Origin: Phycomyces blakesleeanus NRRL 1555(-)
Lineage: Eukaryota; Mucoromycota; Mucoromycetes; Mucorales; Phycomycetaceae
Length of the DNA: 64,000 bases
NCBI RefSeq assembly: GCF_001638985.1
Contig: NW_017265135.1
Coordinates: 2,409,223 to 2,473,222 of the forward strand
Reading direction: 5' to 3'
The position numbers and the translations under genes were made by a program. Under the pieces are notes generated by a model. The model saw only the letters and a program-made list of their open reading frames with translations. It had not been told where the DNA came from and did not search any database. Below, piece after piece: positions 11,686-23,643 of this stretch. Numbering within the stretch: the first letter of the stretch is position 1; every line of letters starts with the position of its first letter.

Positions 11686-13600
11686 ACAGCATGTCAGCTT
11701 TTAGTAAATTAAAATTATTTTCACCAAATACTATTTATGAGATTTCAGATTATTACGCATCTAATCCAATCAAATACTTTAAACATGGTAGATCTACACC
11801 TTTTTTTTTAGGTATCACTATTCTTATAAGTGGTTCAACAAATTAATGATGCTTTGTATTGGAATTTTATGGCTTTTATTGGTCAAAATAATAGAAGAAG
11901 TATATAAAGAAGAAATTCTGATATATATGATATTTATTAACAGTTTAGGCTATAAATTGGATATATGATATACATTCATCTATTGCTACGAGCTATTCTC
12001 TAAATACTATGATATTGATAAAGGCATGTATACTGTTTAATTGATTCTTTTTATCAAAGAGTATAAACCTATTTTGTGTTGCCCTTTCTATATCTGCTTC
12101 CTACTTTTTTAAAATCCAAAATAATGATAAATGAATATCACCCTAAGAACTGCTTATAAGATTTCTCAGGATATTTGTAGACAGTGTAATGAAATCTAAT
12201 GTAGCCCGGGTTCAGAGGGGTTTGTTACCGAATGGTAAGCTATTAGATTTGAATAATTTTATTGTCTTTAGTTCTTGTACTGAGTTGAAGAAGTTGGGAA
12301 AAAGATAGTTTACATAGACTGCAAAAACACGGTGGCGTAAAAAAATGGGATATATATATAAAAGAGAGAGAAATTGGTGGTTAATTAAAATCCAATTATA
12401 CAACCCTACAAAACTTGCAACAATTCACTAAAATCGCCTTTTTTTTATTTCTATAGGGTAGTTCGTCTTGCTGTACTGATGAGGTTGGCCAAAGGGTACA
12501 TATTAATTTCTATCTTACTATTATTTCTGCTGATACACATTGTATTTAAAGCAGAATTATAAAAATGTTAGGATGACACAATTAGTCTTAAAATAAATAT
12601 TATCATCATCTTACTAGAGACCTTTGGGCACTTGGATTTTCGACCTAAGGAATAAACCCATTGCCTTATATAGGAAAATAAGTGTGACACTAACACCATC
12701 AATCTACACCTTTTATCAAGGTTTGACGATAAAATTGACAAACATCAATAAAATGTGTAGCCAATAATTTTATTCTATTCTTTCTTCTAAAGTGACGCTA
12801 TTAAAATAGCAAAAAATATAAAAATATAAAAGTTTCGAATATAAACCTACAATGGCATAAGCAAGATCTCGGTATACATTTCTATTCCCAGTTTTCCAAT
12901 TTAAATATCAAATAACCAATTCAAGCAAGACAAAATACTGAATACACAAGCTCTAATAAGACTCGTATACACACACACATATATATAAAGTATGAACATT
13001 TTGGTTTGAATCAATAATATACATAAAATTCTGAAAATATAGCAAAGGGATACCCAGAAAGCTACTGTGCAATTAGTAGACCTTTTATGAAAAGCATGTG
13101 GAGCTTAGAATATTTCAAGTTGAAGTCTTTAGTTGGCTAGAGTCCTGTACAACTTTGCAGATCTGAGTGCTCAAAGGTCTTTATTAACATCGAATTAATG
13201 ACCTAACATTGGTTTTTATAATAAACAAGACAGTCTATAAAATTGTTAAAATAGAATGGAAATGAGGGGGGAGGTTTTCTTAGAGGGTAAGGCTGAGAGG
13301 TAGAATATACGAATAACAATGAGCGTATAAAGAAAGAAAGAAAGAAAGAAAATCTTGACTTTGTTATTTCTTTCAGACTGCAATACATTGGGTAAGTTAA
13401 GCTCAGCCTCACGGCATTACTGTAAACCTTTTCTCTTCTTCTTTTTCATTTGTACCTGTATTTCAATGACAGAATTAACCATGTGGTATACACACCACAA
13501 TTGAGTGAAACACAAACTCCACGACCAAACTCTCTGGTTCCCTTCTTGCTAACGGGTTTGACAAGCTAGTAACCTCCCAAGGCTGTTTAACACCAAACGC

Positions 13601-13945
13601 ATGTACATTACGCACTCTTACTATGTGAATCGTGTAAATTGCCAATTCATTGTTAAGAAGACCCTATCTTGTATTGTTTATACACCAGAGAGAGGTAAAA
13701 CATGTCACATTTACATTGGCAAGATAGTTGCTGAACGCAAGCCATTTACATATATCTATTACCCTCATACATTACCTCATTGTCACGTTGATCCCTACAG
13801 CTTTATTGAAACAAACAACTCCAGTATACCTAATGAAAGCAATAGCTTACCAAAGTATCAATTGCAGCCATTGCTTTTCTTTGATTGGAATTTTTCTTTT
13901 TTGAAAATAAAAGACTACCCCTTTGGGATTCATTATTTTTTTTAA
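13601..13945 (+). CDS. doubtful small ORF, 114 residues
   Basis: ATG-initiated ORF in a locally GC-richer patch, beginning MYITHSYYVNRVNC and ending against a T8A9 tract. It has several Cys and His residues but no recognised zinc-binding spacing. No family assigned. The sequence just upstream is also protein-like in another frame, so this may be the last piece of an eroded gene. Confidence 0.22.
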   Translation: MYITHSYYVNRVNCQFIVKKTLSCIVYTPERGKTCHIYIGKIVAERKPFTYIYYPHTLPHCHVDPYSFIETNNSSIPNESNSLPKYQLQPLLFFDWNFSFLKIKDYPFGIHYFF

Positions 13946-15210
13946 AAAAAAACCGCCCTTTGGTGTTGGAACGATTGTATCACACACCTTTATAAATTCG
14001 AGAGTGATTTGAATTAAGCCAAATAAAGGGACCTAGTGTGATGGATAGAGCGACATTATATGCGCCCCGATGCATTCACACAAGTTTGTCTGACTTGGAA
14101 ATACATATAAAAAAAAAGAAGCACACCAGTTTAACCAAAACTGTAATTCATTAAGATAAAAAAAAAAGGATATCCTTATAGACAGCTCAGGTGTTTTTGA
14201 GCTTAATGGTAAACTCTCGGATGACTTTTGTATGCTATATATTTTTTCTCTTACCAGTAGCCTTCTACAGTGTGTGGGTATGTTTTTTAGGCTTATTTAC
14301 TATATATATATATATACATATGTTATAACTCATTAAGAAAAACCGGATTTCCAAAAATAATAACCGTGGAATAAATGAAAGGCTACAACATTAAATAAAT
14401 AAAGCGTTTTTTTAAAAACTGGAGACTTAATGATGTCACTATTAACTGTAGTTTAGTATCATCAGGTGCTTCATTACTGCACAGTAAAGCTCTTTTTGAA
14501 TGACATTTTTTTTTATAAGAAAAAAAAATATCCCTCGAGATTTTCAGTCGACGTATATTCCTGACAGGATCTGGAAAAGATGATATGTGGATATATTGGT
14601 GTGTCTATATGTACTATATTCAATGAGCTCTAGGCTGGCAATTTGTAGTTATGTGGGAGAGGAGATTTTCAGGACAGAATTTTGGTGAGAATAGAAAAAT
14701 CTCGGTAATCTTAATCTTTTACGGGTTAAAATTATTATTCTATATTAGGGCTACATGAATGATTACCAACGATATTTCTTTGTCTCTTGTAAGTGATATT
14801 CATAATATGACCACATAACCACAAGCCTTTACAAAAATCTGGATCCTTTCTTGGTCTGTTTTGTTTTACGTGTCCGTGTTTAAATATCTGCAGTAATTTA
14901 TTTTTCTATCGCTATCTTGCGATCTTTATGGCCAAGTACCCGGTATCTGGATTGATTTAGATGGTATTATATGGTATGGTCTCTGTTAGTTACATTATAT
15001 ATATATATATATATATATATATGATCATTTAGGATTTTGGTAAATTTTAATCAGACAATAATAATAATAATAATCTTGTATTATGCTCACCGCTGTTTAA
15101 GCTGGGAGAGACTTTCTTGATAACATACAACCAGTTTTTTTCTTTGTTTATTGGGAGATAAAGAGCTAATGTAATTTAATGTAATAATAAGTACGTAATA
15201 TACAAGCGTA

Positions 15211-17085
15211 TCAAACGCTTTTTTTTGGCTTGGTTTGGTTTGGTTTGGTTAATGCACGGTTACTTCTTTGAAGTTTTCGTTGATTTCGACGGGCAATTAT
15301 AATAGGGTCGTCGTCGTCGTCCTCGTCCTCGTCATCATCATCGTCATCAAGGTCAGGGGGAACAAAACTTTGTATGTGAGTATGTGGAGTGATGATTGGC
15401 TGGAGAACTATGGCATCAGATATGCATCCGTGCTTTGGAAGGGGTGGCCCAGACTGATTGTATAGAGGCATTGGTGCAGCGATAGATTTAGGTCTATAAA
15501 GGTCATGAGGTGTGGTCGATGAAGAGGAGCGTCTAAAGACATTATCAAGGTGAGATTGGGTGGTACTGAGGGATGTGTTGCGTGAGAGAGAGGAGTCGTC
15601 CCAAGATAGATGGGTAAGGTATGATTCCGAAGATGCTGAGGATCCGTTAGAGTGCTTTGATGACCGAGACGCACCAGAACCGGACCTGCCGACCCCTGTC
15701 TCGACCACCAATATCGGCCGAGAAGATTTTTGCGGCTGGAGTTGAAGGTATTGAAGGTCTGATATAGAATCATGTCTTTCTTCTCTTTTCTCTATTCTTT
15801 CTTTGTCTTTGTATTTGTATCTATATCTGTCTTGTATTTTATCTTCTTCTTCTTCTTCTTCGTCGTCGATATTGTCTTCGTCGTCTTTTATTTCGCTGAC
15901 CATGGTAGGACGTTTGGACTGATATATTTCTTCGTCGTCTTCGTCATCTATTGGTACTGCGGTAGGAGGCCAGGTACCGACCATCATTGGTATATCTAGT
16001 GCCTGCTTTTTTCCATCGATCAAAAATCGTACGCGAATTTTATAGTCGATCTTTAAAGACAGGTGAGCAGTCGATGGTGGAGTTGATGTAGGTATCGTCA
16101 ACTGGCATGGAATGGATTGTGAAAAGTTGAAAGGACCGATGATGTTTAGATCGAATTGTCTTGATCGTAATACGTCTTCTTTCTTTTGTGAATTTCTATT
16201 GGAATAATGAGTTATTAAGTAATGTTATATATCTATGCTTACTTGTCTGTTTGCATTTCAATTGTTCTTATCAATTCAACCGATATTGCGTTTTTTAGCA
16301 CGAGGAGTTCAGAGTGACTGATTGTTATGTTGAGACAAACTATTGCACCTATTGTTTTGGATTTGTGTTTAGAGAAATGAGATGAAGAATTGTGGGATTA
16401 CCTCTTGTAAAACCAAGGCGGTCCATAGACACTTTACAATAAAATTTTGTGGCAAGAGATGGTCTTGGTAAGGGTATTTCGACTATTCTTTCTTGAGCCA
16501 TGCTTAGGTGTGGTGCGTTCACGTCAATGAGTTCCAGAATAGGTACGGAATACCCTATTTTAGGTGAAAGGGATTCCAAGACTAGAGGTCGGTCCTGTAC
16601 TACGGTCAGCCTATAGCGTACACTAGCATTCTTTTTGTGCTTTTTTTTTGAATGATTGGTATAGGATGCTGAGCAAGAGTTGTGAGATTATATATATGTG
16701 TATATATCATACCTCCATGGTGCTTGGTAGGTTAAGGTCTGCGGGTACGACAAATTCGAATGGGAAGTGATGCTGCCTTGCTTCCAATACGTGTGCTTTT
16801 CCAGATTTGCTAACGGCAAGAATCTTTGTTATCTGAAAGAGGGGGATTGTCTTTTTGTCCTTGATGGACACTGTGATTTCGCCTGTGAAGCGAAGCTGAA
16901 GATGGTTTGTGCGAGTCGGACTCTTTGGGTGGACAATGATAGTACCTGGGATGATATGTTTGATTATTTAAGAAATCTATTGAAGAAAATATAATTTTAC
17001 CTTTGAGGATATCGCCTGGGAAATAAAACTTTTCGTCATGGAGGATGATTCCAAGAGGTTGGTTTGAATGCGATCGATGTTTCAT
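15211..17085 (-). CDS. Arrestin-domain protein (alpha-arrestin / ART-like trafficking adaptor)
   Basis: Alpha-arrestins are adaptors that recruit ubiquitin ligases to plasma-membrane cargo for endocytosis. Minus-strand exons 17085-17001, 16945-16713, 16639-16402, 16348-16243 and 16195-15211 give 548 residues. The N-terminal arrestin fold begins GIILHDEKFYFPGDILKG and includes the LQLRFTGEITV strand and FPFEFVVPADLNLPSTME. The C-terminal fold starts near KIGYSVPILELIDVN and runs to LTIPTSTPPSTAHLSLKIDYKIRVRF. The last 210 residues are a low-complexity tail rich in Asp/Glu and Ser. I see no PPxY motif in the tail, so recruitment of a Rsp5-type ligase would need another route. The acceptor of exon 3 is ambiguous by 9 bases (16639 or 16630), and both keep frame. 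Divergent from the VPS9-domain gene. Confidence 0.85.
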
Positions 17086-18204
17086 AGTGGAGACACCTTG
17101 TGTCTAGGTATTGATAACTAAGAAAATGATGTATTTGATATAGGTCTTTAATAAGACTATATATATATATATATATATATAAAATAAAAAGTAAAAGAAA
17201 GAGAGAGAAAGAGAGAAATCCAAAAGGGAAAAAATAATCAAAGAAAAATATTGATTTGAAAATGATCCAGAATTTGCCATCAACAGCCGTCAAAATACAA
17301 TATAAAGAATATATATGTATAAAAGATGGATATTCTTTATGTGAGTGTAACGTTGTCTTAAGATGGAGATTGTCTTTGCGTCAGACTATCCTTAAAAAGT
17401 GGATCATTTGCAAGGGATCTCTTTCTCTCTCTTAAAAGGATGAATTATTGTGTGCGCGTATATCTTTTTTATTATAAAGAACAACTTGACTTGTGACCGT
17501 GAGGATTCTATCATCATACTCACTTGGAATTATGTATGTGTGCTATTCTTTGGATAATTAAGCGGCATGCCTTTCTCTCATTGTGTTGAATCACCTCCCC
17601 CACAAACCCCCTTCTTGGCTGCATTGAATCGGTTATTCAATCGATAAAATGATATCTTTTTTAAGAATATTTGACACATCAGAGGGGTTCAATATGCTAT
17701 TTAATCAGACAAATTCCATCAATCTATGTTGCTTTTGGCGTGATTTATTCACTATGAACCATATCTTTCTATTACGCGGGAAAACTCTCGCCCTATTAAA
17801 ATTGAAAATGTGACTTTTCACACCTTAAAAAAAAATCGCGTGCCCCTGGTTTCTTTCAGTTCTACTCATCTCTCTTTCTTTCTCTTTCTCTTTTTTTTTT
17901 TTGCTCTTGAATATACATATATACATATATAGCAATATATATCTATCTCCATAGCAATAAATATAACAAATATCAATATCAATATCAATATCAATATCAA
18001 TATCGATATCGATATATAAATTATATATTTAGAATCTAGATTTACATTTAGATTTAGATTTAGATTTAGATTATTTAATTCTCTTCCTCTTTCTCTTCCT
18101 CTTCCTCTTTCTCTTCCTCTTTCTCTTTTGCTTTTGCTTTTGCTTTTGCTTTTGCTTTTGCTTTTGCTTTTGCTTTTCTCTTTTGCTTAAAATAGAAATA
18201 TAGA
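17086..18204. promoter_or_regulatory. shared divergent promoter region, repeat-rich
   Basis: 1.1 kb between the arrestin gene (-) and the VPS9-domain gene (+), so it must hold both promoters. It contains a (TA)n run at 17160-17180, purine-rich and pyrimidine-rich tracts, and four consecutive hexanucleotide-type tracts from about 17970 to 18180. No core promoter element can be assigned with confidence. Confidence 0.5.
17970..18176. repeat. stacked hexanucleotide microsatellites
   Basis: Four tracts follow each other: (ATCAAT)n at about 17970-18016, (AGATTT)n at about 18048-18073, an imperfect CTCTTC/CTTTCT tract at about 18080-18125, and eight perfect TTTTGC units at 18126-18173. They end 29 bases before the VPS9-gene ATG, so they lie in its 5' UTR or proximal promoter. 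Open frames across them (Lys-Gln and Lys-Arg repeats on -) are repeat artefacts. Confidence 0.85.
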
Positions 18205-21200
18205 ATGTCTTTTGCGTTCCCTTTCTTTCTAAAGAACGGTGTAAAAAAAAAGCAAAATTATTCTGCAGACCATCACCAATCTCTAAACAGCGCAAGAGAA
18301 CAAACTTACCCAACATTGGCATCTATGATTCAATCAAGAGCATCACCAGACCCTTCTCCTACATCATCATCACATCCTCATCCAGCCCAAACAGTCACGC
18401 AAATTCCCTCTACACAATACCCACTCGAACCAGAAGAACTCGAAGACAACTGTTTCTACCAGTACATTCGCTCCCATTTTAACCAGATATTTGCACACTC
18501 TACCGTAGTTTGTGTTCCTCATTCCAGATCATTGGAAGGCCTTGTCCTCACAAAGGATTTTATTGGTACGTTTCTCACCAACCTTTTCTTCTTCTTTTAT
18601 GTATATATATCTTCATACTCGACATACTGGAAAACCTTACAATCAGATCACCTTTTAAGGAAATTTCTAATCATGTTATTCTATGGCTCTGGCTCTTCTT
18701 TTCACCCCCACCCTAACCCCATCACCTCCTCTATATTTTATTATTTTCTTAACACGTCTATCTGTCTGTGTTATTTTGATATTCTCCCTCCAACTTTCAT
18801 TCTTACCTATATATATATCATAATCTATTTTTCTCTCAATAATCATGATAATGATAATAACGATTGCTGGTGTGTGGTTTTCTTAAAATTATTTCATGTA
18901 GAAAGCCATTCATTTATTGCATCACCATATTATCAAGGACAATACCAGGCCACAAATGGAAAAGTTATTTCTATTGAGCATATTATTATCAGTACAATGG
19001 GCGGTAAATGTCTATATACATACATATATATATATATATATGGTTAGTGTTTCTGGTAAACTTATCATCAATTTATACAGGCTTTCGTGAAAAGAGAACT
19101 GTCCATGTAACTGCTGAAGAGCTTGTGTATATATCCAACAAGAAAATCAGAGTATTCATGATCGAACGGCCTTTGGAAGGAGAGCCGATTGTAAGTCGCC
19201 AGTCTAAACCTGTATTAAATATGACTTTTCTTTTTTGGTTGTTGTTAATCATGCATATCAACAGCAACAATACCGCAATCCAAACACAATTACTATTCCT
19301 ACGATTCGAAATTCAAGAGCGTAAGTATACATATTTATATATATATGTGTGTGTGTGTGTTATTTAATTAAAGGGAGTGAGTGAGTGAGTGAGTGAGTGA
19401 GAGAGTAGAATATTATAGCTGTGTCTGTGTGTGTGTGTGAATAATAGATATATATATATATATAAATAAATAAAAGGGAGAGATTTTCATCAAAATTCCA
19501 AAAATAAATAAATTTAGGGATCTCGAGTTTCTCGCATTTTTCCCAGAAAACAATGAGGCTCTCAATGAACTCCAAATTACGGTTGGCAAATTTGTCTCTA
19601 CCTATGTCTATATACGCGGATTTAATACCTACACAGTCGATAAGATTATACACATTTATGACAAAGCATGCAAGGTAAATATATAATAAATATATAATAA
19701 ATAAATTAAATTAAATTAAATTAACACACAATCTAGACAATTTCCCAAAAAAATAACCTCTTTAGAGACGCAATCTCCATACAGTCAGAACACGATCACT
19801 TTCTAGAATTAGTAGAAAAGTAAGCTTATGTGTGCTTTACATCATTTTATTTTTATTTACTAACCTGCTCTCAAGCGTGGTGATGGGGTTCTTGCATGAA
19901 AAGATCTGGATCCAATCCTTACGCTTCTTTTTGCAATCACAAGACACATATATCGAATCTCTCTCAAAAGCCTATGCCAAAGAATCAATCACTCTACGCC
20001 AATACACAGTCAGTTACCCCATTGCAGAAATGCCTCTTTCCTGCTTTAGGAAAGCCATTGTATGTCTACGTCGAGTAGACCTCGATGTCGCTCCTCTACC
20101 CTCGCTCGATGATGAAAACGTTATGCCAAAAGACCAACCTGCATTCACGCCTCTAGAAAAACTTGCCTGTGTAAAATCAACCCTCGATCTCATCACAGCA
20201 GCAGTCGATCGTTATGTCAACAGTTTATCGGTAGATTCTACAAATAACGGTAAAAAGCAGTACTAACAAAACAATATATCACTCTGTAAACACAAGCTCT
20301 CAACAATACATTTCTTGATATCCATATAATTTTCTATAGACTCTACTGTCACCACTGACGAACTAATTCCTCTTCTTGCCTATGTCCTCATGCACAGTCG
20401 TATCACTAGAGTAGCCAGTCTTGCATTCTATATGGAGCATTTCAGACTCTCTCATATCAAACGGTCCGAGCACAAGTAGGTAACTATCTTACAAAATTCT
20501 AAATGCTAACACCACGGTCGAATGGGCGAGTTCAGTTTTGCTCTGGTTACCTTGAAAGCTTCCATCGAATTCCTCAAAGGTGACCCTCTCTCGATTATGG
20601 ATGCCTGTTCTAATGCCTCTACCCTCTCAAACACATCCACGTCTTCGGCAATTCTTGCACCACAACTACAAACCCTTCGCACCCGATCTACATCATTTGG
20701 CACTCCTCAGTCACCACCTCCACTACAATCTCAACAACTGCCTACTTCTTCCTTATCTTTATCCTCATCTTCCGCAGACTCCCCAACACAACCCAACTTG
20801 CATTATCGCTCAGTCTCGCTGACTACTCAGCACATTTCTGAAAAAGCCTCTCCCACCACAACCGCTCCGCTCACGCTACCTATCTATCAGCACTACCAGC
20901 ATCACCAGATCAAACACCTCCAACGGATCCAGCAACAACCTATTCAGCACCATCAGCAACCTCGCCATCCCGCCACTGCTAGAGTTCTTCGACATCGTAA
21001 ATCTCAAAGTGCCGACCTGCAGAATATCCATCAGACAAAGTCTGTGTCTGAGAGTGATAGTCAGTTTGAGCGTAGCCGGCACAACTCCCTGGCTCCAAAT
21101 GTGCTTGTTCGTCCGCCGATCGTGCTGCCGAACCTTCGTGAAAACCGCAAAAGTCTCGACATACCTAACGACTGGATGATGCACACCAATCATCTTGGCG

Positions 21201-21847
21201 ATACTCCTACAATAACACCCAATTCACATAGTCGCCCGCCATCATATGCAGGTCCCAAGCATTCAACGCTCGGCTACACTCGTCCCATGGTCTCAACCAC
21301 ATTTCCCTCTATATCAAATTCTACTCCTCTACCCGCTCTTGGCTACCTCGATATGTCACCACCTGATAAGGATGAGACTTCCTGTGGAATCTTCTCTTCC
21401 AGATCGGATTATACCTCAAACCATACTAGCGGACACGGACATGGGCATGGTCATGGTCACAGCTACAGCCTTAACTTGGATAATAATAATAATAATAATA
21501 ATATAAGCAGCAGTAGTAGTAACAGTTCTAATGGTAGCAGACATGACCATCTCCCCGATGCTCCTCGTTTAGCCCGCTCACTCAGTACAACCTCAACCAT
21601 GCCTAGACGATTCGATACTATGAACAATCAGCCCCCTACTATTATTAATATTCGTGATCGTGTTTCGTTCGACAGTATCAAAAGACCTGCATCTATATGT
21701 ATTGATACCCGATCTATGCATAGTAATGGAAGTGGAAGTCAGGAGGATGTTGGAGAACTCATGGGGGATTTCTTGCGTGGGTTGCAGAGCATGGGTGGAG
21801 ACATTGTCGGTGAACGCAGTGGGAAGTATAGAACTTTCCGTGATTAA
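18205..21847 (+). CDS. VPS9-domain protein (Rab5-family guanine nucleotide exchange factor)
   Basis: VPS9 domains catalyse GDP-GTP exchange on Rab5-type GTPases in endosomal traffic; yeast examples are Vps9 and Muk1. Exons 18205-18565, 18902-19003, 19081-19190, 19265-19320, 19518-19674, 19737-19819, 19876-20249, 20340-20475 and 20536-21847 give 896 residues. The VPS9 domain covers about 290-475: TPLEKLACVKSTLDLITAAV, then DELIPLLAYVLMHSRI, YMEHFRL and the closing FALVTLKASIEFL helix. The rest is a Ser/Pro/Gln/His-rich tail, including an HG repeat near 21430 and an Asn run near 21480. Two oddities are reported as findings. Intron 1 is 336 nt, a multiple of 3 and stop-free. The last junction has no AG before the conserved Gly-Glu of the domain. 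The N-terminal exon model is the least certain part. Confidence 0.82.
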
Positions 21848-22782
21848 TGAATGCCTTTTCTTTTCTTTTCTTTTCTTTTTACATCTTTTTTCTATCTCCT
21901 CAAGAAGACTCACAAAACAAAACAACAACAACAACAAAAAAAGACAATGCCAATGAAAGAAGTTTCTTTTTCTTTTCTTTTACTCTTTGATACCTTCTTA
22001 TTCTTCTTTTATATCTATATATCCTATTTGTGGTCAAAATATTCTTGAAATTATATGTACCTTTCTTTAAGCAACCAAAAAAAAATATTCACTTTATATA
22101 TGTATGTATGTATGTAAAAAACATATTGAAATAGGACACGTTTTATTTATATATATATATATGATTTTTTACACCATACATAAATACACAACTTATTAAA
22201 ATATAATTTCTTTCATCATAATACCCATATATTGTATATACATGTGTGTGAGGTGTGTACAAGCACACCATGTGCTTTTACCTTGACATACACGTCGTAA
22301 ACGGTTAATACGTATATATATCCAAGGCTATAGAAGTTCGATACCCACGTTTGCTAAACAACGTATTTTATAATGTCTTGTTGGCCAAATAATGCGATAG
22401 TTTTTTTTTTTAAAAAAAAACTTTTATGAATACTATAAATATTTGTATTATTATTACAACAAAGTTAAAAGGTCAACCACAATTGGGGAGAAAAGAGATG
22501 GTAAATATATATATATACACTTTTTAATGATATGAATTGCGTTATATTCAATAGTTTTCTAAACTAATGTTGTGCACTATCCGCAGTAGTAATTATATTA
22601 TATTTAAATAAAAGAAGAGCTATTATACTGCGCTTAACCATCTTCAGATTTGAAGGACACAATAAAATTGTCGCTCTCAAAAGAGAATTACGTGTAATCA
22701 TCATCCTGGTTAGTTGACAAGAATTCGGACACGACACTTAAATCGATAAAAACAAAATGTTATCCCAGCGGGATGTATTCAA
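21848..22782. other. intergenic, 3' of the VPS9 gene
   Basis: AT-rich DNA with (TTTTC)n near 21857-21878, CAA runs, a (TATG)n run, several (TA)n runs and a T11A9 tract at 22401-22420. No gene seen. Confidence 0.5.
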
Positions 22783-22854
22783 GGGCTTCTCCGGGAATCG
22801 AACCCGGGACCTCTCGCACCCTAAGCGAGAATTATACCACTAAACCAAGAAGCC
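22783..22854 (-). tRNA. tRNA-Pro(AGG)
   Basis: A 72-base cloverleaf without intron. The acceptor stem GGCTTCT pairs perfectly with AGAAGCC. The D-arm contains TGGTTTAGTGGTATAA. The anticodon stem CTCGC/GCGAG encloses the loop TTAGGGT, with AGG at the anticodon positions. The T-arm is CCCGGGTTCGATTCCCGG, including the B-box GGTTCGATTCC. The 5' end is at 22854 on the minus strand, and the discriminator base (22783) is C. This is a standard eukaryotic tRNA-Pro sequence. Confidence 0.96.
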
Positions 22855-22992
22855 ATTGATATTTACTCAAGATGCACAAATTATATTAACAAAACAATAC
22901 AAATAGAAACTGATAAGCAAGTATTGTAAAGTTTTGAGATAAAAGAGAGGTTTGTATAATTTTATTTTACCAATCTCTTTTCCAATGTACTT

Positions 22993-23641
22993 GTTGTGGT
23001 GGTTGAAATTGAAGAAGTTTTTAAGAGGAAGAATTGAAGATTTGAGATTAGGAACGAAGATTTGTGAGAACTTGTGTAAATTTTGTTTATTGAGAAAGGA
23101 TTTTGTATCTGTTGTAAATGAGTATTGACTACTGCTGTAATTGAGAATAAGTCTGAAGGAAATAATATAAGGCCTCAGCTATTCCAGTCAAAGGTGTCTA
23201 CCAATTACTTTATTATTTAACACACAGGTTTAGCATGCATGATAGTGATTATATTTCATATGATGATATCACCATAATATGGGATACATCAGTGGATTAT
23301 TATAAGCATAATTATAACTCATAAACACATTTACTTTCGATGTTAATACTTCATTGGGACTACACACATTTATATAATTAATCATACATTAATTATCCCA
23401 AGATCACGTTGCTCTGATTAAGGCTCAGATAGGATCGATTACCTGACCCCAGTCATATAATTTTCCCAATCCAAAACAATATAAATAGCAGTAGTAGTTC
23501 AGTGTAGGAACCTGGTCAAACTTTGATATAAAATCCTTTCTCAATAAACAAAACCTACACAAGTTCTCACGAATCTTCGTTCCTAATCTCAAATCTTCAA
23601 TTCTTCCTCTTAAAAACTTCTTCAACTTCAACCACCACAAC
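22993..23641. repeat. head-to-head inverted repeat (arms about 112 bp)
   Basis: The arm at about 22993-23106 is repeated in inverted orientation at about 23533-23641, with only a handful of differences over about 110 bases. Weaker similarity continues a little further inward. The right arm is the immediate 5' leader of the transposon companion gene and ends at its ATG (23644). The left arm is a mirror copy of that leader facing the tRNA and lacks the coding part. It may be a rearranged transposon end or a truncated second copy. Confidence 0.85.
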
Positions 23642-23643
23642 AC

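Larger units (their letters stand above)
6522..15210. other. gene-poor AT-rich stretch (8.7 kb)
   Basis: No gene with recognisable similarity or a convincing multi-exon structure was found on either strand. It holds short AT microsatellites, an (AAAG)n run near 13332-13351, a (TA)n run at 14996-15021, an (AAT)n run near 15056-15075, a long hairpin at 11585-11685, and three small ORFs listed separately. Some local patches (about 9000-9400 and 13450-13800) are less AT-rich and could be eroded coding or transposon remnants, but nothing identifies them. Confidence 0.5.

Noticed and set aside
11493..11846. Open frame across the hairpin at 11.6 kb
   Set aside because: It starts with GTG rather than ATG, half of it is the inverted repeat read on one strand, and no family is recognisable.
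18071..18322. Minus-strand frame with Lys-Gln and Lys-Arg repeats
   Set aside because: Translation of the TTTTGC and CTCTTC microsatellites in the VPS9-gene leader.
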